Shown in pieces: positions 53,207 through 63,510 of a stretch of 63,956 nt of DNA. The notes beneath the pieces were generated by a model. That model searched no databases. It worked only from the letters and a program-made list of their open reading frames with translations, and was not told where the DNA came from. The position numbers were made by a program, and so were the translations under genes. Positions within the stretch are counted from its first letter, which is position 1, and every line of letters begins with the position of its first letter. This DNA comes from Chthonomonadales bacterium (GTDB taxonomy: Bacteria; Armatimonadota; Chthonomonadetes; Chthonomonadales; CAJBBX01). The DNA lies in NCBI GenBank assembly GCA_020849275.1, contig JADLGO010000012.1:1-63956 (forward strand), in the 5' to 3' direction.

Positions 53207-53230
53207 GGCACGTCCGCCTCCGGACGTGCC
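53207..53230. terminator. Hairpin upstream of the GH63-like gene
   Basis: GGCACGTCCG (53207-53216) and CGGACGTGCC (53221-53230) form a perfect 10-bp stem with a 4-base loop, 77 bases before the next start codon. It might be a leader structure rather than a terminator. Confidence 0.4.
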
Positions 53231-53307
53231 CGCCGCTGCGCAGAACCTGCCCCGACGCGCCGGGCTAGCGGGCGAACGCCGTGCGGAACGGGCCGGGGGG
53301 AACGAAC

Positions 53308-55980
<2,673 letters not shown>

Positions 55981-56016
55981 CGGCGGCTCAGGCCGGCTGC
56001 CGGCCGGGAGCCGCCG
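55981..56016 (+). terminator. Terminator hairpin after the GH63-like gene
   Basis: CGGCGGCTC (55981-55989) pairs with GAGCCGCCG (56008-56016), and an inner GCCGGC pair extends the stem. It begins immediately after the stop codon. Confidence 0.6.
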
Positions 56017-56079
56017 GGCGAGCCGGGGCATCCCGGCACGAGTGGCCGACGAGGAGCATCACACACCAGGGAGCGAGCG

Positions 56080-56946
56080 ATGGCGACAGGCAACTCGGAG
56101 CGGATGATGGGGGCCTCGCAGGTGAAGCTGATGGAGCGCTACGCCCACCGGCCTCTGCGCGGGCAGGCGGCGCTGGTGACGGGGGCCAACTCCGGCATCG
56201 GCGAGAGCGTGGCGCGCCACCTGGCGGCGGCCGGCGCCTCCGTCGCGATCAACTACGTCTCGAACGAGCCGGCGGCCGCCGCCATCCGCGACGACATCGT
56301 GGCGAGCGGCGGCACGGCCATCGCCTGCCGCGCCGACGTGAGCAAGGAGGACGAGGTCCAGGCGATGTTCCGACGCGTGGTCGACGCGTTCGGAACCATC
56401 GACATCCTCGTGAGCAACGCGGGCGTTCAGAGGGACGCGCCCTTCCACGAGATGACGACGGAGCAGTGGAGGTTCGTGCTGGGCACCAACCTCACCGGTC
56501 AGTTTCTGTGCGCCAGGGAGGCGGTCCGCGAGTTCCTGCGGCGCGAGGCGCCGGCGGAGAGATCCAGCGCGCGGGGCAAGATCATCTGCATGAGCAGCGT
56601 GCATGAGGTCATTCCGTGGGCCAGGCACGCCAACTATGCGGCATCCAAGGGCGGGGTCATGATGATGATGGAGTCGTTGGCGCAGGAAGTGGCGCCGCGG
56701 CGGATCCGGGTGAACGGCATCGCGCCCGGCGCCATCAAGACGCCGATCAACCGGGCCGCATGGGAGACGCCCGCGGCGGAGGAGAAGCTGCTGCAACTGA
56801 TCCCCTATGGCCGCGTGGGCGCGCCGGAGGACATCGGCCGGGCGGCGGTCTGGCTGGCCTCGGACGAGTCCGACTACGTGACGGGCACGACGCTCTTCGT
56901 GGACGGCGGCATGACTCTCTACCCCGGCTTCTCGACCGGCGGGTAG
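56080..56946 (+). CDS. Short-chain dehydrogenase/reductase (glucose 1-dehydrogenase-like)
   Basis: The 288-residue SDR has the cofactor motif TGANSGIG (about 36-43), the NAG motif in VSNAGV, catalytic Ser in IICMSSVHEV and the YxxxK pair in YAASKGG. The C-terminal DESDYVTGTTLFVDGGMTLYPGF is typical of glucose 1-dehydrogenases and related sugar or alcohol dehydrogenases. A 30-residue N-terminal extension precedes the Rossmann fold. AGGGAGCGA is just upstream of ATG 56080. Its substrate is not identifiable. Confidence 0.9.
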   Translation: MATGNSERMMGASQVKLMERYAHRPLRGQAALVTGANSGIGESVARHLAAAGASVAINYVSNEPAAAAIRDDIVASGGTAIACRADVSKEDEVQAMFRRVVDAFGTIDILVSNAGVQRDAPFHEMTTEQWRFVLGTNLTGQFLCAREAVREFLRREAPAERSSARGKIICMSSVHEVIPWARHANYAASKGGVMMMMESLAQEVAPRRIRVNGIAPGAIKTPINRAAWETPAAEEKLLQLIPYGRVGAPEDIGRAAVWLASDESDYVTGTTLFVDGGMTLYPGFSTGG

Positions 56947-57015
56947 CGCCGAACCGAGGGCGCGCACCGACGCCGGACACGCACACCGACGCCCGCCAGC
57001 ACACCGATGCCCGCC

Positions 57016-57044
57016 TTGACGCTCGCCGGACCGTCCGCTACAAT
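57016..57044 (+). promoter_or_regulatory. Sigma-70 promoter of rarA
   Basis: TTGACG (57016-57021), a 17-base spacer and TACAAT (57039-57044) form a strong promoter. The expected transcription start is at or within a base or two of the rarA ATG at 57050, so the message is probably leaderless. Confidence 0.75.
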
Positions 57045-57049
57045 GGCCC

Positions 57050-58444
57050 ATGCCCGAGCAGGACGATCCCACGCCGCCGCGAGAGGGCCTTTTCGGCCCA
57101 GAGGACGACGCGCCCGACGCGGCGCCCGCCGCCGACGCCGGCGGGCCCCTCGCCGCGCGCATGCGCCCCCGTGCCCTCGACGAGTTCGCCGGCCAGAGCG
57201 GCGTGGTGGGGCCCGGCACGCTGCTCCGCGGCGCCATCGAGCGCGACCAGCTCTCCTCCATCGTCCTCTGGGGCCCTCCAGGATGCGGCAAGTCCACCCT
57301 CGCCCGCATCATCGCGCGCTCCACCCGCGCGGCCTTCGAGGAGTACAGCGCCGTCACCTCCGGCGTGGCCGACATCCGAAAGGTGATCGAGCGCGCCCGC
57401 GAGCGACGGCGCCAACTGGGCCGCAAGACCATCCTCTTCGTCGACGAGATTCACCGCTGGAACAAGTCCCAGCAGGACGCGCTCCTGCCGCACGTGGAGG
57501 ACGGCACCGTGGTGCTGATCGGCGCCACCACGGAGAACCCCTACTTCGAGGTGAACGCTCCGCTGCTCTCGCGCTCGCGCCTCTTCCGCCTGGAGGCGCT
57601 CGCGGACCACGAGGTTCGCGGCCTGCTGCTTCGCGCGCTGGAGGACTCGGAGCGCGGGCTCGGCGGGCGCGGGCTGCGGGTGGACCCGGAGGCGCTCGAG
57701 CACCTGGTGGCGATGTCGGGCGGCGACGCGCGCAACGCGCTGAGCGCGCTGGAGGCCGCCGCGGCCGCCGCGATGGCCGGCGGGAGTGACCGGCCGCACA
57801 TAACGCTCGCGCTCGCCGAGGAGGGAGCGCAGGAGCGGCGCCTGGGCTACGACCGCGCCGGCGACGAGCACTACGACACCATCTCCGCCTTCATCAAGTC
57901 GGTGCGCGGCTCCGACCCGGACGCGGCCATCTACTGGCTGGCCAAGATGCTGCTGGCCGGCGAGGACCCGAAGTTCGTGGCGCGCCGGCTGGTCATCCTG
58001 GCCTCCGAGGACGTGGGCAACGCGGACCCGCAGGGGCTGGTGATCGCCGCCGCGGCAGCGCAGGCCGTGCAGTTCGTGGGAATGCCGGAAGCGCAACTCA
58101 CGCTGGCCCAGGCGACGGCCTACCTGGCCTGCGCGCCCAAGAGCAACGCCGCGACGATCGCCATCGGCCGGGCCGCGGAGGAGATTCGGGCGCACGGCGC
58201 CGCGCCGGTTCCGTCGCACCTGCGCGGCACGGGCTACGCCGGGGCCGAGCGGCTGGGCCACGGGAAGGGATACGTCTACCCGCACGATCACCCCGGCCAC
58301 TACGTGCGCCAGCGGTACCTGCCGGAAGGCGTCGGAGGGCTGCCCTACTACGAGCCGACGGAGGAGGGGCACGAGGCGCGTACCGCTCGCCGCATGCAGG
58401 AGCGCCGCCGGGGCGTCGAGGGGCTGGGCGACGCGCCGAAGTAG
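57050..58444 (+). CDS. rarA: Replication-associated recombination protein A (AAA+ ATPase)
   Basis: The 464-residue protein is the RarA/MgsA/WRNIP1 family ATPase that acts at stalled replication forks. After a disordered acidic N-terminus it has ARMRPRALDEFAGQSGVVGPG, Walker A GPPGCGKST (about 74-82), Walker B ILFVDEIHRWNKSQQDALLPHVE, sensor 1 IGATTENPYFEVN, sensor 2 GGDARNALSALE and the tetramerisation domain (YDTISAFIKSVRGSDPDAAIYWLAKM, ASEDVGNADP). No Shine-Dalgarno precedes the ATG, consistent with leaderless translation. Confidence 0.95.
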   Translation: MPEQDDPTPPREGLFGPEDDAPDAAPAADAGGPLAARMRPRALDEFAGQSGVVGPGTLLRGAIERDQLSSIVLWGPPGCGKSTLARIIARSTRAAFEEYSAVTSGVADIRKVIERARERRRQLGRKTILFVDEIHRWNKSQQDALLPHVEDGTVVLIGATTENPYFEVNAPLLSRSRLFRLEALADHEVRGLLLRALEDSERGLGGRGLRVDPEALEHLVAMSGGDARNALSALEAAAAAAMAGGSDRPHITLALAEEGAQERRLGYDRAGDEHYDTISAFIKSVRGSDPDAAIYWLAKMLLAGEDPKFVARRLVILASEDVGNADPQGLVIAAAAAQAVQFVGMPEAQLTLAQATAYLACAPKSNAATIAIGRAAEEIRAHGAAPVPSHLRGTGYAGAERLGHGKGYVYPHDHPGHYVRQRYLPEGVGGLPYYEPTEEGHEARTARRMQERRRGVEGLGDAPK

Positions 58445-58801
58445 CCGGGCCCCTCGGGCGCAGCAGAGCGTGCGCTCGCGCCGGGCGAGACAGACCGCGA
58501 CGCAGGCACGGAATCGCCATGCCCGTGCCCGATGCGAACCTGCTCTGGCGCAACCTGCATGTGCGCGACGTCAGCCGGGTGAGCGGCACGCCGCAAACGC
58601 GCAACGTGCGCATCGGCATCACGGTCACCGGCGTCACTGCTGGGGAGCAATGGGAGTGTGGCCTCGAGCTCGACTGCTCCAACGCCGAGCCCAACTACTG
58701 CCGGCCGCTGATGCTCGGCGATCCGACGCGGCCGTCACGCCCGAGGGAGCCGGGTAGGCAGGGCGACGACGCATGGCTGTCGCGAAGCGTGCGCGCGCGG
58801 C
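58445..58801. other. Intergenic region with one weak frame
   Basis: This 357-base gap separates convergent rarA and the Ig-repeat gene. A plus-strand frame from ATG 58519 (MPVPDANLLWRNLHVRDVSR ... ECGLELDCSNAEPNYC) looks mildly protein-like but has no good Shine-Dalgarno, no signal peptide and runs on into the antisense of the Ig-repeat gene. I do not call it a gene. Confidence 0.4.
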
Positions 58802-60382
58802 CTAGCGGAGCGTCGCGGGTGGCGGCGCGGCGGGCGCGATCGGCTCTGGAACCTGCTCGTCCGGCGGTGGAGGGGGCGGCGCTGGCTTCACCGTCACCGT
58901 CGCCTGCTTCGACACCACGTTGCCCTTGCTGTCCGTCACTCGCAGCGTGTAGGTGGTTGTCTGCTGCGGGGAGACGTCGAACTTGCCCCGCGCCTCCAGG
59001 TTGGTGCCGATGCCGTTGTCGATCTCCACCGCCATCGCGTTGGACACGGACCAGGTCAGCGTGGACGGCTCGCCCGCCGTGATGCTGGCGGGCCGCGCTC
59101 GGAACCCCTGGATATCCGCCGTCGACACGTTCGGCGGCACCACGGTGATCTCCAGCGTGCGGGTCTTGACGTCGCCGTCCGCCCCGCGCGCGGCCAGCTC
59201 GTAGCGCGTTGTCTCCTCCGGCGTCACCTGCCGGCTGGTGTCCAGCCGGGGGTTCAGGGGCCCGATGGGATTGAGCACGAGCGCCACGGCGCCGTCCACC
59301 TTCCAGGAGAGCGTCACGGAGTCGCCCAGGTGGATGCGCCTCTGGGTCGCCGCGAACGTGGCGATGCGGGCCCTGGGCGCGGGCGGCCGCGGCGTGACGG
59401 CCACCGACACGCTGCTTCGTGTCTCCTTGCCTCCGCCGCGTGCCACCAGCGTGTAGGTGGTGGTCTCCTCGGGCGTCACGGCCATGCTGCCCACCGGCTT
59501 GTCCACTGGCCGATTGCCGGGGGTGATGAAACTGCCGACCCCCAGGTTGGAGACGTCCCACGAGAGCGTCACCGTATCGCCGGCCCGCACCTGCATCGGG
59601 TTGGCGACGAAGGAGTGCAGCTGCACGGGGCGCGGCCGCAGCAGCCACCACCCGCCCACCGCAATGACCAGGAGCAGAATGGCGATGGCGGCGGTGGTGG
59701 AGAGCAGCGGATGTCGCTCCAACTGGCCGTGCGCGTTCGTGGAGACGTACGAATCCTCCACGGAGCGCGCGGTGACCGTGAAGCCGTAGAGCCGGCTGGA
59801 GCCGAGCAGAGGGCGGGTGACCGGCTCCACGAGCAGCGGCACCGTCTCCGAGTGGCCCGGCTTGATGATGACGCGGTCCGTCTCGTACTCGTAGGCGCAG
59901 GCGTCCTCGGGATCGGACGCGTAGAGGTCGAGGGTCTCGGGCCGATTGCCCAGGTTGCCGATGGTCACGTCGAACACCTGCGCATGGCGCAAGAAGGTGG
60001 AGGAGGCCCGCCGCGGGTTCATCTCGACCTGCAGGGCGCTGAAGGGCTGGATGATCAGCGCGGCCTGCTGCACTCCGGACTCGCCGCTCTCCATGCCGCG
60101 CGCCCGCACCACGAAGGGGTAGGTGCCCGCCTGGCACTCGCTGGACCGGGCGATCCGGAACAGCACGCGCGCGGACTGCGTTTCACCGGCCGCGACGTTC
60201 AGGGCGGGCACGGGTAGCGCGTACCACTCCACGTCGATGCCCTCGATCTCGAGGGAGACGTGGTCGTCGTGCTCCTGCCGGTTCGTGATGGCGACGGAGA
60301 GCTGGGCCGTGTTGCCCGGCTCGATGGATATCTCCGCCGCCGACAGCTCGACCCGGATCACCGGAGTCTCCTTGGCTGGCAT
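58802..60382 (-). CDS. Membrane protein with multiple Ig-like/PKD-like domains
   Basis: The 526-residue protein has two N-terminal Ig-like domains (about 8-115 and 118-220: IEPGNTAQLSVAITNRQ, YPFVVRARG; VFDVTIGNLGNRPETLDLYA), one membrane helix at about 228-249 (TTAAIAILLLVIAVGGWWLL), and three similar C-terminal beta-domains each built as AGDTVTLSWDVSN ... VTPEETTTYTLVARG. It ends in a Pro-rich tail. There is no signal peptide, so by the positive-inside rule the N-terminal half is probably cytoplasmic and the C-terminal half external. Function unknown. A perfect sigma-70 promoter lies just upstream with a very short leader. Confidence 0.8.
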   Translation of the reverse strand: MPAKETPVIRVELSAAEISIEPGNTAQLSVAITNRQEHDDHVSLEIEGIDVEWYALPVPALNVAAGETQSARVLFRIARSSECQAGTYPFVVRARGMESGESGVQQAALIIQPFSALQVEMNPRRASSTFLRHAQVFDVTIGNLGNRPETLDLYASDPEDACAYEYETDRVIIKPGHSETVPLLVEPVTRPLLGSSRLYGFTVTARSVEDSYVSTNAHGQLERHPLLSTTAAIAILLLVIAVGGWWLLRPRPVQLHSFVANPMQVRAGDTVTLSWDVSNLGVGSFITPGNRPVDKPVGSMAVTPEETTTYTLVARGGGKETRSSVSVAVTPRPPAPRARIATFAATQRRIHLGDSVTLSWKVDGAVALVLNPIGPLNPRLDTSRQVTPEETTRYELAARGADGDVKTRTLEITVVPPNVSTADIQGFRARPASITAGEPSTLTWSVSNAMAVEIDNGIGTNLEARGKFDVSPQQTTTYTLRVTDSKGNVVSKQATVTVKPAPPPPPPDEQVPEPIAPAAPPPATLR

Positions 60383-60397
60383 GGATGGCCCCGCCGC

Positions 60398-60426
60398 ATT
60401 ATAGACGGGGCGGGGAGGCCTGTCAA
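60398..60426 (-). promoter_or_regulatory. Perfect consensus sigma-70 promoter of the Ig-repeat gene
   Basis: On the minus strand TTGACA (60426-60421), a 17-base spacer and TATAAT (60403-60398) match the consensus exactly. Transcription should start near 60391, about 9 bases before the ATG at 60382, leaving almost no leader and no Shine-Dalgarno. Confidence 0.88.
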
Positions 60427-60428
60427 TC

Positions 60429-60447
60429 GCGGGGCAGCGGGCCCCGC
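60429..60447 (-). terminator. Terminator hairpin of alaS
   Basis: GCGGGGC (60429-60435) and GCCCCGC (60441-60447) pair perfectly across a 5-base loop, just after the alaS stop and just upstream of the next promoter. Confidence 0.5.
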
Positions 60448-60463
60448 GCCGGGGTCCGGGCGG

Positions 60464-63187
60464 TCAGGAGGTGTCGCCCGCTCTCTCGCGCACCAGGTCG
60501 GCGGCGCGCGCGATGGCGTCGCCCAGGCGCGAGGGGTCACGCCCGCCGGCCTGTGCGAAGTCCGGGCGACCACCGCCGCCGCCGCCCGCCACGCGGGCGG
60601 CCTCGCGCACGAGCGTCCCCGCGTTGAACCCTCGTTCCACCAGGTCCGGCGTCACGCGCACGGCGAGCGCCACCTTGCCGTCGTGCGCGCCGCCCGCCAG
60701 CGCGACGGTGGCCGTGCCGTTTCGCGGCGCCGCATCGTCGACGAAGCCGGCCAGGATTTCGCCGTCGGCCGTGTCGAATCGCCGGCTCACGAAGCGCACC
60801 TGGCCGAAGCGCTGCTCCTCAGCCTCGTCGGCGGTGGCCGCGCGAGCCTTGAGCTGTTGCACCTGCTTCTCGAGCTGCGCGCGCTGCGCGGCCAGCTTCT
60901 CCGCCGCCGTCGCCACGTCGCGCGGACTGCTCTTGAGGGCGCGCGCCACCGCGCCGAGGACCTCCTCGCGCTGCTGCACCCATGCGTAGGCGCCCTGGCC
61001 GGTGAGCGCTTCCACGCGGCGCACGCCCGCGGCCACGCCTGTCTCGGAGACGATCTTGAACAGACCCACCTGGCCGGTGCGCGCCAGGTGGGTGCCGCCG
61101 CACAACTCGACGCTCGTGCCCGGCACCTCCACCACCCGCACGCGCTCGCCGTACTTCTCGCCGAAGAGCGCCATCGCGCCGCGCGCCTTCGCCTCGGCGA
61201 TGGGCACCTCCGCCTCGACCTCGACGGCCGCATCGCGCAGGACGGCGGCGTTGACCGCATCCTCCACGGAGCGGACCTCGGCGTCGGTCATGGGCCGGGT
61301 GTGGGTGAAGTCAAAACGCAGCCGGTCGGGCGCCACGAGGGAGCCCTTCTGGTGCACGTGGGTCCCAAGAGCCTCGCGCAGCGCAGCGTGCAGCAGGTGG
61401 GTGGCCGTGTGGTTGCGCTTCACATGCATACGTCGCTCGGCGTCGACCGCCGCCGTGACCTCGGCGTCCGTCGCCAGCTCGCCCTCCAGCACGCGCGCGC
61501 GGTGCAGCACGATGCCGGCGGCCCGCCGCGAGTCCAGCACCTGGGCCCGGGCCGCGCAGGTGGTGTCGCCGCGCGGCGTCTCCATCGTGCCGGTGTCGCC
61601 CACCTGGCCGCCCGACTCGGCGTAGAAGGGGGTGCGATTGAGCACGATCTCCACCTCGTCGCCGGCGCGGGCGAAGTCCACGAGCTCGCCGCCACGCACG
61701 AGCGCCACGACGCGGGCCCGGTCGGCCGCGAGTTGGTAGCCGGTGAACTCCGTGGCGGGCGTGGTGCGCTGGAGCTCGGCCAGGGCGGCTCCCATGCTAC
61801 GGAAAAGGTCGCGGTGGATCTCCGAGGCCTCCTGCGAGCGGCGGCGCTGCTCCTCCATCGCGCGCCCGAAACCGGCCCGCTCCACGTTCAGGCCGTGCTC
61901 CGCGGCAATCTCCTCCGTCAGCTCGAGCGGAAAGCCATAGGTGTCGTAGAGGGTGAAGGCGTCCTCGCCCTCCACGCGGCTGCCGCCGCTCCGCTCAACC
62001 GCCTCCACGAGTTCCAGCAGCCGGTGCATGCCGTGGTCCAGCGTGCGCCGGAAGCGCTCCTCCTCGGCCCGCACGGTGCGGAGGATATGCTCGCGGCGCT
62101 CGACGAGCTCCGGATAGGCGGGGGCCATGCGCTCGATGACGGCCGGGATCACGGCGTCGATGAACGGCTCCTCGAAGCCGAGCACCGTCTTGCCAAAGCG
62201 GATGGCGCGGCGCATGATGCGGCGCAGGACGTAGCCGCGCCCCTCGTTGGAGGGCAGGATGCCGTCGGCGATGCAGAAGGCGGCCGTGCGCGCGTGCTCG
62301 GCGACCACGCGGATCGCGAAATCCACGGGGCCCATCGTCCCGCCGTAGGCCCTGCCGCTCAGTTCCTCGATGCGCGCGACGACCGACGCGAACAGATCGC
62401 TCTCGAACACGCTTGGAACGCCCTGCAATACGCACACGATGCGCTCGAAGCCGGCGCCGGTGTCGTTGTTCCTGTTCGGGAGGGGCCGCAGCACGGGCTT
62501 GCCATGCTCGTCGACGTAGCGGTCGTACTGGGTGAAGACGTTGTTCCAGATCTCCAGCCAGCGGCCGGCGTCGTCGTCCACCTGGAAGCGCTCGGCGGGC
62601 GTCAGGGCGGGATCGGAGGTCATCTCGCCGGGCTCGACTATCCGGTAGAAGATCTCGGTGCAGGGGCCGCAGGGGCCGTTGGGGCCGTCCTCGATGGCGT
62701 TGGGCGGCCAGAAGTTCTTGTCGCCGCCCAGGCGGTGGATGCGGTCGGCGGGCAGCCCGACCGTGCGGCGCCACACGTCGAACGCCTCGTCGTCCTCCTC
62801 GAACACCGTCACGCACATGCGCTCGCCGTCGAGCCCGAGCCAGCCGGTGAGGAACTCCCACGTCCACGGGATCACCTCGGCCTTGAAGTAGTCGCCGAAG
62901 CTGAAGTTGCCCAGCATCTCGAAGAAGGTGAGGTGGGAGTGGTCGCCAACGCGGTCGATGTCGCCGGTGCGCACGCACTTCTGCACGGTGACGATGCGAC
63001 GGCCGGGCGGAACGGCCTCCGCCACGAAGTAGGGCTTGAACTGCTGCATCCCGGCGCTTGTAAAGAGGGTGCTGGGGTCCTCGACGCCGAGCACGTCGAT
63101 GGGAACGACGGGCGCGCCGGGCAGGTGCAGGTGGCCCTTGCCGATGAAGAACTCTATGTACTTCTGGCGCAACTCGTGGCCTGACAT
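60464..63187 (-). CDS. alaS: Alanine--tRNA ligase
   Basis: The 907-residue enzyme charges tRNA-Ala. The class II core is complete (YIEFFIGKGHLHLPGAPVVP, PSTLFTSAGMQQFKPYF, KCVRTGDIDRVGDHSHLTFFEMLGNFSFGDYFK, EIWNNVFTQYDR, DTGAGFERI, NEGRGYVLRRIMRRA). The editing domain has the zinc motif RNHTATHLLHAALR and CGGTHLARTGQVG. A coiled coil (TAAEKLAAQRAQLEKQVQQLKA) and the C-Ala domain ending in GGGGGGRPDFAQAGG close the protein. Its promoter lies about 110 bases upstream. The ATG at 63187 has a modest CAGGGAG Shine-Dalgarno about 11 bases away. Confidence 0.97.
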   Translation of the reverse strand: MSGHELRQKYIEFFIGKGHLHLPGAPVVPIDVLGVEDPSTLFTSAGMQQFKPYFVAEAVPPGRRIVTVQKCVRTGDIDRVGDHSHLTFFEMLGNFSFGDYFKAEVIPWTWEFLTGWLGLDGERMCVTVFEEDDEAFDVWRRTVGLPADRIHRLGGDKNFWPPNAIEDGPNGPCGPCTEIFYRIVEPGEMTSDPALTPAERFQVDDDAGRWLEIWNNVFTQYDRYVDEHGKPVLRPLPNRNNDTGAGFERIVCVLQGVPSVFESDLFASVVARIEELSGRAYGGTMGPVDFAIRVVAEHARTAAFCIADGILPSNEGRGYVLRRIMRRAIRFGKTVLGFEEPFIDAVIPAVIERMAPAYPELVERREHILRTVRAEEERFRRTLDHGMHRLLELVEAVERSGGSRVEGEDAFTLYDTYGFPLELTEEIAAEHGLNVERAGFGRAMEEQRRRSQEASEIHRDLFRSMGAALAELQRTTPATEFTGYQLAADRARVVALVRGGELVDFARAGDEVEIVLNRTPFYAESGGQVGDTGTMETPRGDTTCAARAQVLDSRRAAGIVLHRARVLEGELATDAEVTAAVDAERRMHVKRNHTATHLLHAALREALGTHVHQKGSLVAPDRLRFDFTHTRPMTDAEVRSVEDAVNAAVLRDAAVEVEAEVPIAEAKARGAMALFGEKYGERVRVVEVPGTSVELCGGTHLARTGQVGLFKIVSETGVAAGVRRVEALTGQGAYAWVQQREEVLGAVARALKSSPRDVATAAEKLAAQRAQLEKQVQQLKARAATADEAEEQRFGQVRFVSRRFDTADGEILAGFVDDAAPRNGTATVALAGGAHDGKVALAVRVTPDLVERGFNAGTLVREAARVAGGGGGGRPDFAQAGGRDPSRLGDAIARAADLVRERAGDTS

Positions 63188-63294
63188 GCCGTAACGGACT
63201 CCCTGTGGGGCGCTGCGGGGGCGGTCAGGGGCGGGCCCACGGCCGTCCGGCGCCCGGGCGGGTACGGGTGAAAGCCCCGGGCCTGCAGCGAAGG

Positions 63295-63324
63295 ATTATA
63301 GCATGTTGGCGCGGCGCGTGTCAG
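63295..63324 (-). promoter_or_regulatory. Sigma-70 promoter of alaS
   Basis: On the minus strand CTGACA (63324-63319), an 18-base spacer and TATAAT (63300-63295) form a strong promoter. The predicted leader from about 63288 to the start codon is about 100 bases. I see no T-box signature in it. Confidence 0.7.
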
Positions 63325-63410
63325 AGGCGCGCCCGCGGCGCGGCGCTGGTCTCACTCACTCAACGTGATGTCTCCCATGCCGCTCAGCATGAAGCGGCCT
63401 CGTGGGCGGG

Positions 63411-63431
63411 CATATTCGCTGAGCAGTTACA
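63411..63431 (+). promoter_or_regulatory. Conserved upstream element, copy B
   Basis: This segment matches 49039-49059 at 20 of 21 positions (core CTGAGCAGTTACA). It ends 15 bases before the -35 box, against 17 in copy A. Confidence 0.7.
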
Positions 63432-63446
63432 CAATGGATCTACCGC

Positions 63447-63475
63447 TTGACAGTCACCAGGGACTTCGCTATACT
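63447..63475 (+). promoter_or_regulatory. Sigma-70 promoter of the LacI regulator
   Basis: TTGACA (63447-63452), a 17-base spacer and TATACT (63470-63475) are near consensus. Transcription should start near 63482, at the left edge of an inverted repeat. Confidence 0.85.
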
Positions 63476-63481
63476 GGCGCT

Positions 63482-63497
63482 GTCAAAGGGTTTTGAC
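63482..63497 (+). promoter_or_regulatory. Candidate autoregulatory operator
   Basis: GTCAAA (63482-63487) and TTTGAC (63492-63497) form a perfect inverted repeat around GGGT at the predicted transcription start. Its position would let a LacI-type repressor block its own promoter. Confidence 0.5.
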
Positions 63498-63510
63498 TGA
63501 GGTGGACGCC

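Larger units (their letters stand above)
52878..53307. other. Intergenic region with two hairpins
   Basis: This 430-base gap holds no supported gene. It contains the hairpins at 52928-52963 and 53207-53230. A TTGACA at about 52912 has no matching -10 box. The sequence is otherwise uniformly GC-rich. Confidence 0.5.
63188..63510. other. Divergent control region of alaS and the LacI regulator
   Basis: This 323-base gap has no gene. From left to right it holds the alaS leader and promoter, a CTCAACGTGATG segment (63359-63370), the conserved CTGAGCAGTTACA element, a strong plus-strand promoter and an inverted-repeat operator candidate. Confidence 0.7.

Noticed and set aside
58519-58801. Possible small plus-strand gene after rarA
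   Set aside because: Weak Shine-Dalgarno, no signal or domain, and the frame continues into the antisense of a well-supported gene.
63188-63290. T-box or other riboswitch in the alaS leader
   Set aside because: No T-box core sequence, specifier loop or antiterminator pairing could be seen in the roughly 100-base leader.
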